Part shown: one piece after another, positions 49,401-62,400 of the stretch
Position numbering within the stretch: position 1 is the stretch's first letter
How the letters are laid out: each line of letters opens with the position of its first letter
Origin: Neospora caninum Liverpool
Taxonomy: Eukaryota; Apicomplexa; Conoidasida; Eucoccidiorida; Sarcocystidae
DNA length: 64,000 nt
Assembly: GCF_000208865.1 (NCBI RefSeq)
Contig: NC_018396.1
Span: forward strand, 5,078,514-5,142,513
Reading direction: 5' to 3'
The notes under the pieces: model-generated
Seen by the model: only the letters and a program-made list of their open reading frames with translations
What the model was told of the DNA's origin: nothing
Database searches by the model: none
Made by a program: the position numbers and the translations under genes

Positions 49401-52400
49401 GAGGCGAAGTGAAAGGAACGCGTACATACCCCCACACCGGTTCGCAGATGCAAAGGAGTATCGAGCGTCGCGTCTTCTGTCACCACCGCATGCGTTCGCG
49501 TCTTCTGTCACCACCGCATGCGTTCGCGTCTTCTGTCACCACCGCATGCGTTCGCGTCTTCTTTTTGCCTGCCTTGCAGAGGACTTGCTGGACCGCGCGA
49601 CACTCCCTGGGTCCGCGGGATCGTCAGGAACTGCATGCAACCGCGGCACCGTTTTCGGCGCGGTCTCGTCGGCCTGCTTCGCTTCGAGGGAGGCGTCTCG
49701 CTCAGTTTCCCCCACAGAAGGCGACAGGCAAGGGGCGAGCCTCTGTGTGTCAGAAGACTCTCAATTAGGCGGCACTGGAGACGCCACAGTGCCTCGAGGC
49801 GAGGACTCGGCTTCCGAGGAAATCGACCTTGCGGCGCCGGTCCTCTTGCTTCCTTCCCAGACCGACAACGGCCCCCCAGTGGCAGTCACCGTTTTCGCCC
49901 GTTCGTCCGCTCCTCTGTCTTCGCTGTCCGCCTCAGTTTCTTCCGACGGCGAGAGCGGAGGCCCGCAGGCTCCCCAGTGCTCGGAGAGGCTGTCCCCGCC
50001 GCAGTCTGGGGCGGGACGCGCGCAGACTGCCTCGGGCAGCGCGGCCGAGGGGAGGTTTCTCGAGGAGGCGACCGAGCTGTCGCTGCCGCATTTCTTGGAC
50101 GTCCAGGCGACGCTCGCCGTTTTGCCGCTACCCTGGGAGGTGGAAGGCGAGCGGTGGGAGCCTGAGGAGCTGGAAACGAAGGTGTGCACGGAGGAGGACG
50201 AGACAGATCTCGCGATGCTCCATTCACCGAAGATGCACGGAGGAGAGGGCCTTTCTCTTTCGCTCAGAGGTTCGGCAAAAGTCGTCTGCTCTTCTTCCCA
50301 TAGCTGCACTCCGCCTTCTCGTTCCCCGTCGGAGGCCTCTCGCCAGGCGTCTCGACTGTCCTCGTCTTCGCCCACAGATGGCGACAAGTCTCCGGGAAAA
50401 AAAGCGAGTTCGGCGAGTGCAGCACCGGCCCCCCTCAGACGGGGCGAAGCGAGGAGGAGCGAAGAACCTGCGACGAATCTTGCCGGCGCGACGGAATCCG
50501 TTCCGAGAAAAAGTTCTAAGCCGCAGAGGGCCACAGCCCCCACGAGCCCGCGCACGCAGAAGCCGGCGACTCACGTGTATTCACACAACCCGACGGAACA
50601 GACGGCGAAGAGAGACGGCCTGAGGAGCGTTCGCCCCGAAGATCGGTAGGGCGTTCTTTCTCCAGTCTTTAAAAAGAGTGTACGGAGTGCGAAGATTGCA
50701 CGCAAAAAGTTCTGCGAGTCTCCACTGGCATCCGAAATATATATACATATATACATATATATATATATGTACAAATACACCTGTGCACCGACATCGTTGT
50801 GCATCTGCGGCCAGAGGTGTCTGTGTGTGTCTCTCCGGGGTCTCTCGACGGGAACAGAGGTACACTTTTTTCCCTCAGACAGGAGCCAAGCGTTTGTATC
50901 GCACTGTCAACCACGCGCCCCGTTATGGCATCTTCCGGAGGATCGTAGCTCCAGCCGGGCGCGCCTGTCCGTGTCTCCGCGTTTTGTGCCGTCACGCGTG
51001 TGCACTGAGGTTTCTCGCGAGGCGTGCGCAGAAAACGGTCTGTTTTGGTTAAAGAGGAGCCTTTGATCGGCGCATTGTTTTCAGGTGGAAGATCCAACCG
51101 ACGGCAACCTGTCCCTTCTGCTCGAGAAGCTTCTGCGTCAAAAGGTACGAGGGCCACGTGCAAGTTTGCCAGCGTCTGCGCTTCACCCGGCCGGCCGGTG
51201 TCGCGAAGAAGGCGTCCGCCCAGGAAGTCAAGAGTGTTGAAGCGAAGAAAGCGAAAAGTCGCCTTCCCTCGTCGGAATCTGCCAAGCGCATTCCGATATG
51301 GATGCGAGGAGCTGTCGCAAAGGGACAGGGTGAAGAGAAGCCGGAAGGCAAGAGATCTGTCTCCGCGGCTGCGAGACGCGCGGACGGAGCTGGCTGCAAG
51401 GGCGGGGTCTCGGAGCGACGCGACTGCAAAGTGAGTGAAGAGAGAGACAGGGCGGCGGCAGCGAAGGAGTCCGAGAAACCGGGTCGCGCTGGGACAGAGC
51501 GCGACGGAAAAAGGCCGCTCGCGAACGGGAGAACAGAGCCGCCCAGAGACGGAGATAGTCATGAGATGGAGAAACCCGAGACGGTCCCCCGAGCCGTACG
51601 AGGGGCGTCCTGTGGAGCGGCCGAACGACTCGCCGCTTCAGGTCGCAGAGAGAGTGGAGGTGGCCCCAGAGGAGACGAGCCGCAATCGAAACGGTCTGAG
51701 GCGGCTTCGGCTGCGGAGATGCTCGGGAACGCGTTGTTGTGTGGCACGGGAGGGCCCAATGCTTCACCGGGCGCGATTTCAAGCGGGGATCCCAGTTCGC
51801 CTTCTCTGGGTCGAGCGAAACGCGAGAGTCCCCTACCCCTCGTTCCCCTCCAGCAAGGCGATATGTCTTTGTCGCCGTTCTCCACTGCTGCTTTGAGCGA
51901 GGCTCTCTTGGAGATGGCGACGGAGCACCCACCAGCGGAGGCGCGGGTTGAGCAGCGGAGACACGGCAGCGCCGGAGAGAACCGCGTTCCGGGGCAGCGT
52001 CTCTCTCCTTCCGGCCTCATCAGGGACTTGGTTTTCCAGCTGGTGATGATGGGAGTGCAAGCCGCGGGGGCCGAGCGTGCCGCAGAAGACTCGGGCCGCT
52101 CGCGACAGCCGAGGTCGCAAGACAGTCCCTTTGTCTCAGGTTCTCGCTCGGCGTCGGGCGCCAGAGGGTGGCCGGACCTCGTCTTTGACGTCGTGTCGCG
52201 CGTTCAAGAGAACCCAACAGACAGTGAAGCGAGCGACGAAGAGAGTTCGGGGCCCGGCCGCGCGCCGCCCCTAGGGTGGACTCGCGAACCGGAGGGAAGA
52301 AGCCTCGAGGGAGGTCAGCCAGGCGAGAGTCTTTCGGCGGGAGGCGCAGGGCTGCACTTGTGTTTAGAAGGCGCGAAGCGAGGGAGACAGACGTCGGGGT

Positions 52401-55400
52401 CCGTCTGGGCGACCTCTGGGCGGGAGCGGGAGTTCGCGCGGGACGGTCGCGAAAGGAACGAAGGTGCCGAGTTGAACGGCCTGCCGTGGGGGCTGTTGCC
52501 GCGGGAGCGTTCCCGCCTTCGGAAGGAGGACCAAAGAGACGCCGACTCGCGAGAAGTCGACAGCGGATCGCGTTCTTCGTCGGTGTCCTGCGAGATGCGT
52601 CTCGCGGGGGGCTCTTGCGAGCACAGCGTCGCCAGTCTTGTCGACAGTGCCTCGGAGTGTGTGCCGGGAGAGGCAGACAGTGAAGACGAGGCGGCTTTGC
52701 TTGGGGCCTCCCACCACAGCTTTGGGACTGCTTTTTTCGCGCCGTTTTCCTCGAATGAAGGCCTTGTGGCGCGCCACGACTCTCGCCGGCTGACTGGCCC
52801 GGTCACCGCGAAGAGGGCCGGGACAGGAGAGCGAGGCAGCGCGGGTCTGTGGTCGAGCCGCGAAGGGAGAGGGCGGAGCTCAGACGGAGGAAAGGTGAAG
52901 AGTGCCCCAAAGTCGGTCGTGCAGAGGAATGCGATTCGGCGCATTCACCAAGGCCATGTGAGTGCCGAGACGCCGCTGGAGTCTCTGCGCGAAGAACCGA
53001 GCTCCTTCTCGCAGTCCAGTGGAGAAGACACCGACGCCGTGCTGCCTGGTCCCGATCTAGTCCAGGGCGATTCCAAAGGGGCCCTCAAAGATCTCCTTCG
53101 CCGGTCTCGGATGCTGCTCAAACAGGCGCGAGCGCTGGAACCCCCGTCTGCTGCGCAGGTGGAGCGCAGAGGAACGGGGGGAGACATGGCGACGGACGAG
53201 ACGGCGAGAGACGCACCGGATGCGGGAAATCGCGCGGACGGAGACGATGCGAAGGTCTGCACACCCTCAGGAACTCTCGCGGCTTCTTGCGGGTCGCCAT
53301 CTGACCCAGTAGGGTGTTGGGAACTCCTGGAGACAGGAGCCTGGGGCAACTCACAACGCGCCTTCTCAGGTAGAGAGGAGACCGGGGCCGAGGCCTGCTC
53401 GTCGGTCGCACACTCTTCTCCGTTTCAGCAGCGGACTGTGGAAAGCGCCAGGAACGCTCCGGAAGATCGAAGTGCGAGCGAAGACCCCGGAGGTGCTGCC
53501 GTCGACGGAGACCTGTCGGCGCGTGCACGCAGCGCAGATTCGGAAGCAAGACGCTTCTTAGAAACAGAAAAGGGGGCGGCCAGTCGAAGCCCACAGAAGC
53601 GAGTCTCGACCGCAAGTCATCTGCATGCCGCGTCGCTCTCGAGGGCCGACGGCGACCGCGCAGAAGGGAAGCAAGAAGACGCTTGTGCACCTCGGAGGCT
53701 GGTCGGCGCGTCCTCAAGGCAGACGGCGTCAGGCAGCGGGGCGGGCTCTGTCCCAGAAGCGTTCGAAACGGGAGAGCTTCCGGAGATCTCCCAGGCAGTC
53801 TCCCGCGCGGTCGATTCGTCTCTCCCGCGTCCTGCCTTTCCCTTTTCTTCCCGCGAGGCGAGCGTGGCCTTTCCGCCGGGCTTCTCTGCTGGCGCGTGTG
53901 GGCGACCTGACAGCCGCTCCCCATCCCGCGAAGCGTGCTGCGCGACACGAACAGGGAGTGTGCCGCCTGGAGACGAAGTTCTCCCCCGGAGACACCGGCG
54001 GCGCATTTCGTTCGAAGAGGCGACAGATTTTGCGGCCAGGGACCGCCCCGGTTCGCCGCCTCAGTTGAATGGGTGCGCCGACGCGCGACTGATCAGGGGC
54101 GGCGAAGACGAGGAAAGGAGCTTTCACCACGGGGAGGCAGGCCGACGCGCAAGAAGAGAGATTGAGCGACAGTCCTCTGGAAGTACAAACTCTGCCTTCT
54201 CGAACTCAGGCTCAGAGTGGAGCCGACGATCCTCCTGCGCGTCTCGCTCGTCTTCTGTCTCATCCCAACCCGGCGATGTGTCTCCCCCCCGTAGTTTCGT
54301 GGAGAGTCCCCCGAGATGGTCCAGCGCCGAGCAGCCCCTGGACGTTGGTCTGCGCGAAACTGGCCACCCCCTTCTCACTTCTCGCGTTTCCAGTTTCCTC
54401 GACGAGTTTCACCAAAACTTTGGCACACCGCGGCTGCCTCGCGAAAGCAGAGAAACAGGAGGTCGGTCCCGTGCGCGAGAGAGTCTCTCTCGGTCTACGG
54501 CAACCGCTGCAGCGGCGGGGGGGGGGCATGTCCGGCGCAGCTCTGCGGAAAGTCGACCAGAAGGCGGTGTCTCCCTTGGAGGTCGAGGGCGAGATCACTT
54601 CCTTCCGTCGTCCTGGCAGGCTTCGCAGATGGGAGAAACGGAGCCTCGGTCTCGAAACAGCCAGATGGGAAGGGGACTCGTGGCAAGAGGCGAAGAACAC
54701 ATCCCGGCGGCGAGGCCGCCCCAAATGCTCGTGGGCAGCGGATCGACCCGGAGAGAACAAGCGAAGTCTTGCACGGCGCTGGGCGCTTCCGGGGAACCTT
54801 CCGGTGGGTCACAGAATTCCGGAGGTGGTCAGGTGCACGGATGGCGCGCAGGGACACAAAACCTCGCACGCCCGTGTCAAGATTCGTTGCTTGCTGGAGA
54901 CAGCTCTGCAACTCTTGCTGATGCTAACTTTGCGCTTAGAAACACAGTTGTTCCGCAGCCGTTTCAACCGCCACAGCTGGGAGGCGGGGGCAAAAGAGAA
55001 GAGAGGACAGTGCGATACCCCGTAGCAGACCAGCAGTCCCTCACTGGAAACGAGGCCTCTCGTGCCCGAGCCGTGGGATCCTCGCTCTTCCGGGTGGCGC
55101 CTGTCGCCAGTCAAGTCGCGCCTGTGGGAGAAGGCAGAGACGGTCAAGCGGGAATCCCGAGGGCGGATGTGTCGCGGGCACTCTCAGATGTGCACGAAAG
55201 GGGGGAGCCAATCAAGGTGTCGGCGGCGGAGCACCCGAGCGTTGTCCATTTCCGGCTGTATCCGGAACCGACGAAACGTGAGTTGGATGCCAGGCACGGT
55301 TCCGCTTACAACGCCCCCCTTTCCCACTCTTCTTCCTTTCTTTCGACAGCGGCGCCGTCACGGCCCGCTGTCACGCCGGTCTGTGAAACGCGCTCGATGT

Positions 55401-56488
55401 ATGGGGGGTATCTTCCAACCTGTGTCGTACAGAACGAGACTTATGGTGGGGAGCTCTACTCGAAACCCGGAGGACTGTCGGTAGCGGGGGGCGAGCAGAA
55501 AAGCGGGGTTCCGTCGTTCTCCATTGCCGCCCGTTCCGTCGCTGTTCCACCCCAGCCTCTGGCTGACGTCTCGTCCAGCGCCGTCGGGAGACCGAACGAG
55601 TCTTCTCCGGCACCAGGCGCTTCCGGGTTTCTCCTTCCAAGTGACCATGCCCCTGGCAACGCACCGGTCATGCACTGGGAACTAAATCTGAGGACTGGGC
55701 AGTGGCGAAGCCAGAGCGGCGAACCGCGTCGAGGGGGATCGTCGCTCCGTGTTTCTTCCGCAGGGAACGGTGGCACGCCCATTCCCGTTCCCGGTCGAAC
55801 GCCCGAACCGCATGCGGCGGGAGCCGGTACAAAGAGCCGTCCCCTTGGCGGAGGCTCTGAGAGCAACGAGGCAGCCAGGCACTGGAAAGGCGTGGCGAAC
55901 TGCGGGACATCCCAGCTGGTGTCCATGGCCAGTTTGCGGACGCAGGAGGGATTTCTGAGCGGGCGAGGCGCGCCGCAGGCGACTCTAGCCGCAGTGCGGG
56001 CCGTCAGCTCGGCGGGCGTCGCTCGGTCCATCCCTGTGCAGGAACCTTCTCCGCTTCAGCGCCAACTTCAGCAGCGCCTGCTGGCGTCGAAGAGCAATCG
56101 CTGGGACGTTGCAGCTTCGAGGTCGCCTCCGGAGGCGACGGGGAGCGGGAGAGGATCCAGCGCCTGGCGGGTGCCAAATCCAGTCGACGAACAGGAAATG
56201 CAACGACGGAAGGATTATCTGCAGTGGTGCAATCTTTCGGTAGTTTCTCAACCTATAGTGTGTGAAAAGGCAACGGAAGCGCCGACGTCGGTGCCCTGGC
56301 CAAGAGCCCGCTTCGCGGGAGGGACGCTGAATGCAGCGGCGGGATGTGCGTTGCCGCAGACGTGGCAAGGCGCAGCAGGAAGCGAACAGAAAGGGACATC
56401 CTGGCTTGGGGCGGGGGGTTCGAAAATGCCGAGTTGGGGCGGGGCACGGCTGTCTGCTAGTCACCGGGTGTTCTTGGCAGAGCACTAA
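46445..56488 (+). CDS. Giant disordered protein with two C2HC (ZC2HC1-type) zinc fingers (5 exons)
   Basis: Model exons: 46445-47518, 47861-48195, 48507-49090, 49580-50645 and 51085-56488. Phases agree throughout, giving about 2820 residues. Finger 1 (C465-x2-C-x11-H-x3-C484) is split by the intron after exon 2: CSLCK plus RSFAAWRLPRHVQAC. Finger 2 (C1029-x2-C-x11-H-x3-C1048, CPFCSRSFCVKRYEGHVQVC) opens the last exon. The spacing and the RxF...R...H core match the C2HC fingers of ZC2HC1-type proteins. Everything else is Ser/Glu/Arg/Gly-rich low complexity, with a last ordered-looking patch QRRKDYLQWCNLSVV. The final exon is 5.4 kb. Exon 1 is the least certain: it joins exon 2 in phase 0 through a GAG|GTGAGA donor, but the ATG at 47882 could be the true start. 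The fingers suggest nucleic-acid or protein binding; no function can be assigned. Confidence 0.75.
49472..49555. repeat. Three tandem 28-bp repeats in intron 3 of the zinc-finger gene
   Basis: Three identical copies of a 28-bp unit, each containing the palindrome CGCATGCG and the CT-rich TCTTCTGTC. The array ends about 24 nt before the exon 4 start at 49580, so it occupies the branch-point region of the intron. Confidence 0.9.
50739..50768. repeat. (TA)n microsatellite, intron 4 of the zinc-finger gene
   Basis: A short compound TA/CATA run in the intron between 50645 and 51085. Confidence 0.85.
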
Positions 56489-59427
56489 GTGTGCCGGTTC
56501 GGGGAAGCTGAGATCAGACACATACACCCACCGATACGGAACGGAGAGACTTTCTTTAGCACTCTCGTGCATGTTGTCGCCACCGGGCAGCGGAATGTTG
56601 TTCAGAAAGTCGTTTTTTCAAAGTCGGGACGGTTTTCGCCAGGAGAAATTCTCCGAGGGTCCAGATCTGTGCCTGCCGACTCGCGTGCAGAACCGAACGC
56701 TTGCTTCTTGTAACTCTCGAACTCAGGCTGAAGCAAACGTTCCTCTAACTGGGTCTTTGGTGTCGATTTCTTCGGATTATGTGGGCTCGCCACTCGACGC
56801 CCGGACGTTTATCACGTGGGCAGTCTCCGGTCATCGAAAGACTCAGAAATCAGCTCCGTCCTGCGTAGATCCTAAACTCCGTAGCTGCGCAGACGCAGTA
56901 CCAGCTGTGGATGCTCACCCGGACGTCTACTCCATTCTGCTACAGTTCGAAGAAACGCCTCCATCGTTGCAGTGGAACGTCGCTGCATGGCTGTTCATAC
57001 GCCAGCGAAGCTCACGGGGACGTTCGCGTCTGCTTCCCTCGGTCAAGAAAGCTTCAGTTCTTATAAGAGAAGTAATGCCGGTTCTTACAGGCAAAAAGTG
57101 CCAACGTTTTCATCCAAGCAAGCACACTGCAAATAGGTCGAGCGTAAGCGTTCGCGAAGCTCGCGCTCGCTTAGATATGCTCTCAAACGGCAATCTTATC
57201 CCCTTGAACGAAGGACGGTTCAACAGAGAAAAGAGAGCCTTTGATGGTCTAGCTTCTTGGGGCAAGATGGCATGCGTCTCACGTGTCACTGCCTGCGCAC
57301 TGGAAGGAGGCGAATTTTCAGCGCAAACTGGACTCACTGAAGATTCTAACTTAAGCTATCAACGGTCGGCAGTTTATGCATAGCAGCGATAGCAGCGTTC
57401 ATCCGCCAGGTGTTCCGAGTGCATTCTCCCAGTCGATACCGCGAATCCTCTCTGTTAACGCGCGAAGGTCAGAGACCACGGACAGTTCCAGGCATCAACG
57501 AGCAGTGCAAGGGTATGTCGTCAAAAGTTTACATTGAGTGCTTTACGAGGCACTACGCTCTGCGACTGTTGGCCAAAAAGGGACGGAGTGGCCTTTTGCA
57601 GAGAAGACATACCACAGGAGAGGACGGAAGCGGATTATCTCGGAAAGAGATCCTGCCGTTGCCAGGCCATCTGTGCAGTTGACTTGCCGCTTCGTTCCAC
57701 TTTCGCGGCTCGGCATTGGCGAACGTTACACGCGTTCGCTAAACCGCTTTGGGAAAGCGAAGTCATCCGCTTCCAGTGAACGGGCCTCGAACAGGCGCTG
57801 TGAACGGACGGCTACATACAGCTGGGCCTATTGTGAGACTCGCCGACCCCTATTTATCCTGCGACACGTCAACTCTCTCCAAACTCACTTTTCCGCCTGA
57901 ACAAACGACCTTCGGAGACGAACAGCGCTTTCAGGCAAATGTTCACTAGTATACACTGTTACCCGCAACATATATAGCGGTTAAAATAGAATGTCTCGCA
58001 CCACCGCCGTGCCGGCGCAGACACCGCGCCGTTGCTAGCTGGAGAGCACGAGTTTCTCCGCTTGTCGCGCTCACAAGTCCGAGTTAGTGCAAACAGAACC
58101 CCTCGCGAGCAACGTGGTTTTTGCTAAAGGCCGAGCAGAAGACATGAAGGCAATTAAACGTCTCTAGCTCTGAGAGCGCCCGTGGACCGACGGTCTCGCC
58201 CCGGCGGGCCGGCGCAGCACCGAAAAGACAGCCGCTAGACATCCTGCGCCCCGCTCCGACCTTCCGAGCCCAGAAGTGACCATTTGTCCCCGATGTGTTT
58301 AGAAAAACTGGCCGTCGCTCTCTTTCTTGACTAGATGGGACCAAAGGAAAGGCAAAAGCCGAGTCAACAAAGAAGTCTAAAGACGGATCCTGTGTTTCCT
58401 GAAACTCAAAACCTTTGCGGCCACTCTCGCCTGTCAGTGCTCTCGTCCAGCTACGTGGTTCGTGGTCGTCGCGAGCCCCCTGAAAGCCTGCCGATGTCAT
58501 GTGCTCTCACCTGTCCCTTCTCAACTGCAAGAAAAACTGGAGACACTCTTTTGCTCCGATTCTTCCAAGATGGGGCACTAAGCGGGCGTCATGGCTAGCC
58601 CGACAGCTTCGGGCTCAAACGCACGCTTGTCTCGTCCGCCGAGCGTCGTGTGGCGCTGTAGTCGAGCGATTGTGACTGTGTGTTCACTTCTCTGGCAGTC
58701 TCCGCAAAGTTAACTCGTGCTTTTCCTCTTGGCTTCCTGATTGACTCAGCCTCTTTTCCTTGGGATGACTTCGCACCCTAATTCTGATTCCGGTGTGGCT
58801 GGGCGGCCGCCTTGCCTGTGTGGGGCTTCGCGCGAATACCCGCGTGATATTTACCGATCTTCTCTTCGTCTTGGGCGGCCTGATCTTCGTCGGTCCCCAG
58901 ATGACGGCGCTCAGCCCTCTTGTTCTTTCCATCAGGAGAGCGAAACTTCTGTAGTCAAGGTCAGTCGGTCGCCTACGCCAGTGGCGTTTTACCGCCTTCG
59001 TGACAACGTCGCTGACAGAGAGTGACGACAGTCAGTCGCAGTGTGGGCCTTTTTATATGAGCAGCCTCAAGACAGGCGGCAAACGTTATCCAGTCTCGTG
59101 AGTCACGCTGTCCTTCGAGGCAAGTCCTTTTGCACAGGTCAGCCGAGGTCGCCCGTGGTTGACTCTCTGGAGTGTACTCCGTTGGCGGTTCATCGAGCAG
59201 TTTCCTCCGGTCACGAATCCCGCGAGGGCGCCCCTCCCCCACCCCCGGAACTCCAAATCCTCTGGGGAAGAACCTTTGAACTTTAGACGAACTGCATGCG
59301 ACTCTCGCTCTCAGCTGCCCAGAGCAGCCAAGGCAGCTGAGCCAGTCGGTTGGGAGGGTTCAAGGCCTTTGTCCCCCCGCGCAGGTCGACTTTTTCCGCA
59401 CTGAAGCAGCACTACGGGAGGTTCCAC
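56489..59427. other. Intergenic region before the P5A ATPase
   Basis: No gene is confidently recognised. An open frame from the ATG at 56571 to 57383 (270 codons) has no domain and an ordinary amino-acid mix. It most likely lies in the 3' UTR of the zinc-finger gene, though a small gene cannot be excluded. The rest probably includes the promoter and leader of the ATPase gene. Confidence 0.4.
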
Positions 59428-62400
59428 ATGATGAGCTGTGCCGTCTCTCCTGCGTCCGGGGCAACCCGCGCCTCTTCTCTCACAGTGTCTCAAAATCAAC
59501 TGCGACTGGTTCTTCGCGTTCGCGCAGCCCATTTCATCCTTTTCGCCTGGGCCGCTGTCTTTCGTTTGTCCCTGCCGCCCGACGCAAGTTTCTGGGAACT
59601 CCCAAGCGGCCGCCCCGCGAACCTCGTTTCGAGTCACGACCAGAGTTCTGCACAGAGTCGGTTCACCTTTCTCCCTGTTCCAGCCCACGCGGCCAGATTT
59701 GGAGCCCCTCGGCAGCCCCTGGAAGAATCGGGCCACGTTCGTGGTGTCGCGTCGCATGGCGCTCGCAAAACAAGCGAGGGCGATCTGCGGCCTGCGCTCG
59801 AAAGAAATTCGGCAACTCAGCGAACAGGGGACTTCGACGAAGATCCGACAGCGGAAATCAAGGAGGGAGTCGGCGAAGACACCCAAGAAGGGGGACGAAA
59901 CAAGGTGGACGCGAACGGACGCGAAGCGAACGGCTCGACCGACTCGGCTCAAGCGAGGCCGGAGCGAAATGTAGGAACCAGCTTCTTTGGTTTTTTCAGT
60001 GGAAAATGTCCAGCTACTCCGCTGACGACGCCCATTCCTCCTCAGTTCGTACGGTTCTTTATCGTCTGTTATTGTGCGGTCGCGGGCATCGCCGCTGTAT
60101 GGCTGCTGGTGCAAGCGTCACGTCGGAAATTTTTACAGAGAAGGCAGAAGCAGGCTCTCCAGGAGTTGGTTAAGTATGGAGAACTACGGCAACGTCCCGA
60201 GTCGGCGCAGATCGCTTCGGGAGGGGGAATGGCCACGCAAGGCGAGCAGGAACAAAACGCCCTGTACTCGGGACCCTTGGCTTTTGCCCGGGGCATGCTT
60301 ATTCAACAGGAAGGCTGTTACCGAAGCCTTCCTGGGTCAATTATCAAAACGGTGCTCAAGCTGTCTTTCGCTTTCGCGTGTGCGCTGCCCATCTTCGCCA
60401 TCTCTGTCTCGGTGGTGACGGGTTCGGACCGGACGCTCACGTCTTTCCTCATGCCTCCCGTTTTCTACGACGCGCGAGAGCCCCCAGCACCTCCAGGGAA
60501 TGTTCGTCTGCGTGCTGACCTGGCGGGAAACCGTCCATCGGATTTGTCCGGAGATCTGCCAAAGGCACGTCCCGCGGCCTCGCTCGAAGGGTCGCCGGAG
60601 AACGCGACGCAGTATTGGCTCTCCAACGTCGAATGCATGCGAACTCGCGAGCAAGTATGCATAAGCCTCATGCTCTTTTGTTTCTTGTACTTGGCCGTTG
60701 CGCACGCTCTTTGGGCGAGTTGTCTGCGCGATCTCGACCTGACTCCAGCGCCGCTCGCCTCGTGTTCGCAGCTTCGCCTGCGCTTCACACACATCCCACA
60801 TCACCGAGTTGAACAGCTTCGGCGCTCGTGGCAACGGGACCAGCGCTCCCAGGGAGGACAGCGCCCTGACGACCTTGTGCGGCGGCGCTTCACCTCTGCA
60901 GCCGCGTCAGTTGCAAATCCTCTCTCTGCAGACGGGGCGGAAAACGGAAGTCAGACGCTGGGGAGTCTCGGAGCCGGGGAGAGGCAGGGGCAGAGAGCGC
61001 TCGTCAGCCCCGGCGGGGCCGCGCGTGGAAGTGAACGGGGGCTGGAAGACGAGGAAGACGGAACAGACGGAGGCGGAATGTTTGTGATGGAGGAAGATCT
61101 ATCGCGGTGGTCGAGAGGTGAAATCGTCCTCCAGAGTCTAAAGACGCAAACTTTCCTCGCGGAGGTCTGGCATACTGTAAGTGTGCATCGGCAGCGTTTT
61201 GTGGAAGTCGATGGGCTGAGCTTTGTCTACGCCTCGCGTGCAGGTGTTTTTGTTTTGGCGACAACGTTTCCAGAAAAGCAAGGCCTCGCCGAAGCCGTCG
61301 AACTTGCGGCAGCGGTGACGGCGCAAGAAACGAATGGAAACGGAGAAGACATGGCACCCTACCTCCTGAACACGATTCAGCGCGTCCTGTTGAAGCCGGA
61401 GGAAATTGCGGATCGCCAGTACATCGGGAAGAATCGCCTTGTCCTCGGCACCACAACGTTCGGAAAGCTCCTTTGGTCGGCCCTCACCGATAACGCCTTC
61501 TACTTTGCCGTGCTCGTTGCCACATGGTATTATTGCTTCACGCGGAACTTCCTTGTTCTCGGATTTCTCCTCGTCTTTGTCGTTTTCGAAGGAACCTACC
61601 GAATCCGCCTTCTTGTGCGACAGCAGAAACGGCTCCAGTCTCTCGTCGCCGAACGCGAGAAAACCATCAGTGAGAAGCCGACTCTGGTCCTCCGCCTTCT
61701 GCGGGCGGCCTCGGGCCCCAAGAGCGACGTTGAGAAGCCAAGGCCGTCGAGTCCATGTCAACCTGATCGCGGTTCCTCTGCACCCTCTTTTGTGGCCGCG
61801 TGGGTTCGAATTCCTGCTTCAGATATCGTCCCCTCGGACATCGTTCGGCTGTCAAGAGGAGATGTTGTTCCCTGTGATTTGCTCCTAGTCAACGGGACTG
61901 TTGCTGTCGACGAGTCCTCGCTTCGAGGCGATGGGACGCCTCTGCGCAAGGGGCCGTTGCGGGCCTCGGTCGCGAAGCTGCGCGGGGATTTACCAGGAAA
62001 AAACATCGGCGCAGCCTCGCCTGAGGATCTGCGAGTGGCCGAGAGCGTCGTGCATGCGGGAACTCGCGTCATTTCTTGCACGGAAGCGAGAGGCAGGAGT
62101 CGAACCTTGGACCAGGAAGGGCTCCAGTATGTTTTCACTGCCGAAGACGAAACAGAAAACAGATCCGAACGGCGCGCGTTCCGCGAGACCTTGGGAGATG
62201 AGCAAAGAGCAAAGTTGGCAAGGAATCTGGCTGGAGCTGCGAAGACGCAAGTCGCAGCGGCTGCGGCTTTGATGGACGCGGGAGCGTCCGGCCAAGGAGG
62301 CATCTGTTGGGGCGTGGTGCTCCGAACTGGAATTGATACAGCTGCGGGACAACAACTCCGGCAACTCCAACTCCCAGAACAGGAGATGTTTCGATACGAC

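Noticed and set aside
49472..49555. CRISPR-like direct repeats
   Set aside because: The three 28-bp copies are directly contiguous with no spacers, and the DNA is eukaryotic. They form a tandem repeat.
56571..57383. 270-codon open frame after the giant zinc-finger gene
   Set aside because: It begins 83 bp past the stop of that gene, has no domain or splice structure, and is best explained as 3' UTR. It was kept only as a remark in the intergenic entry.
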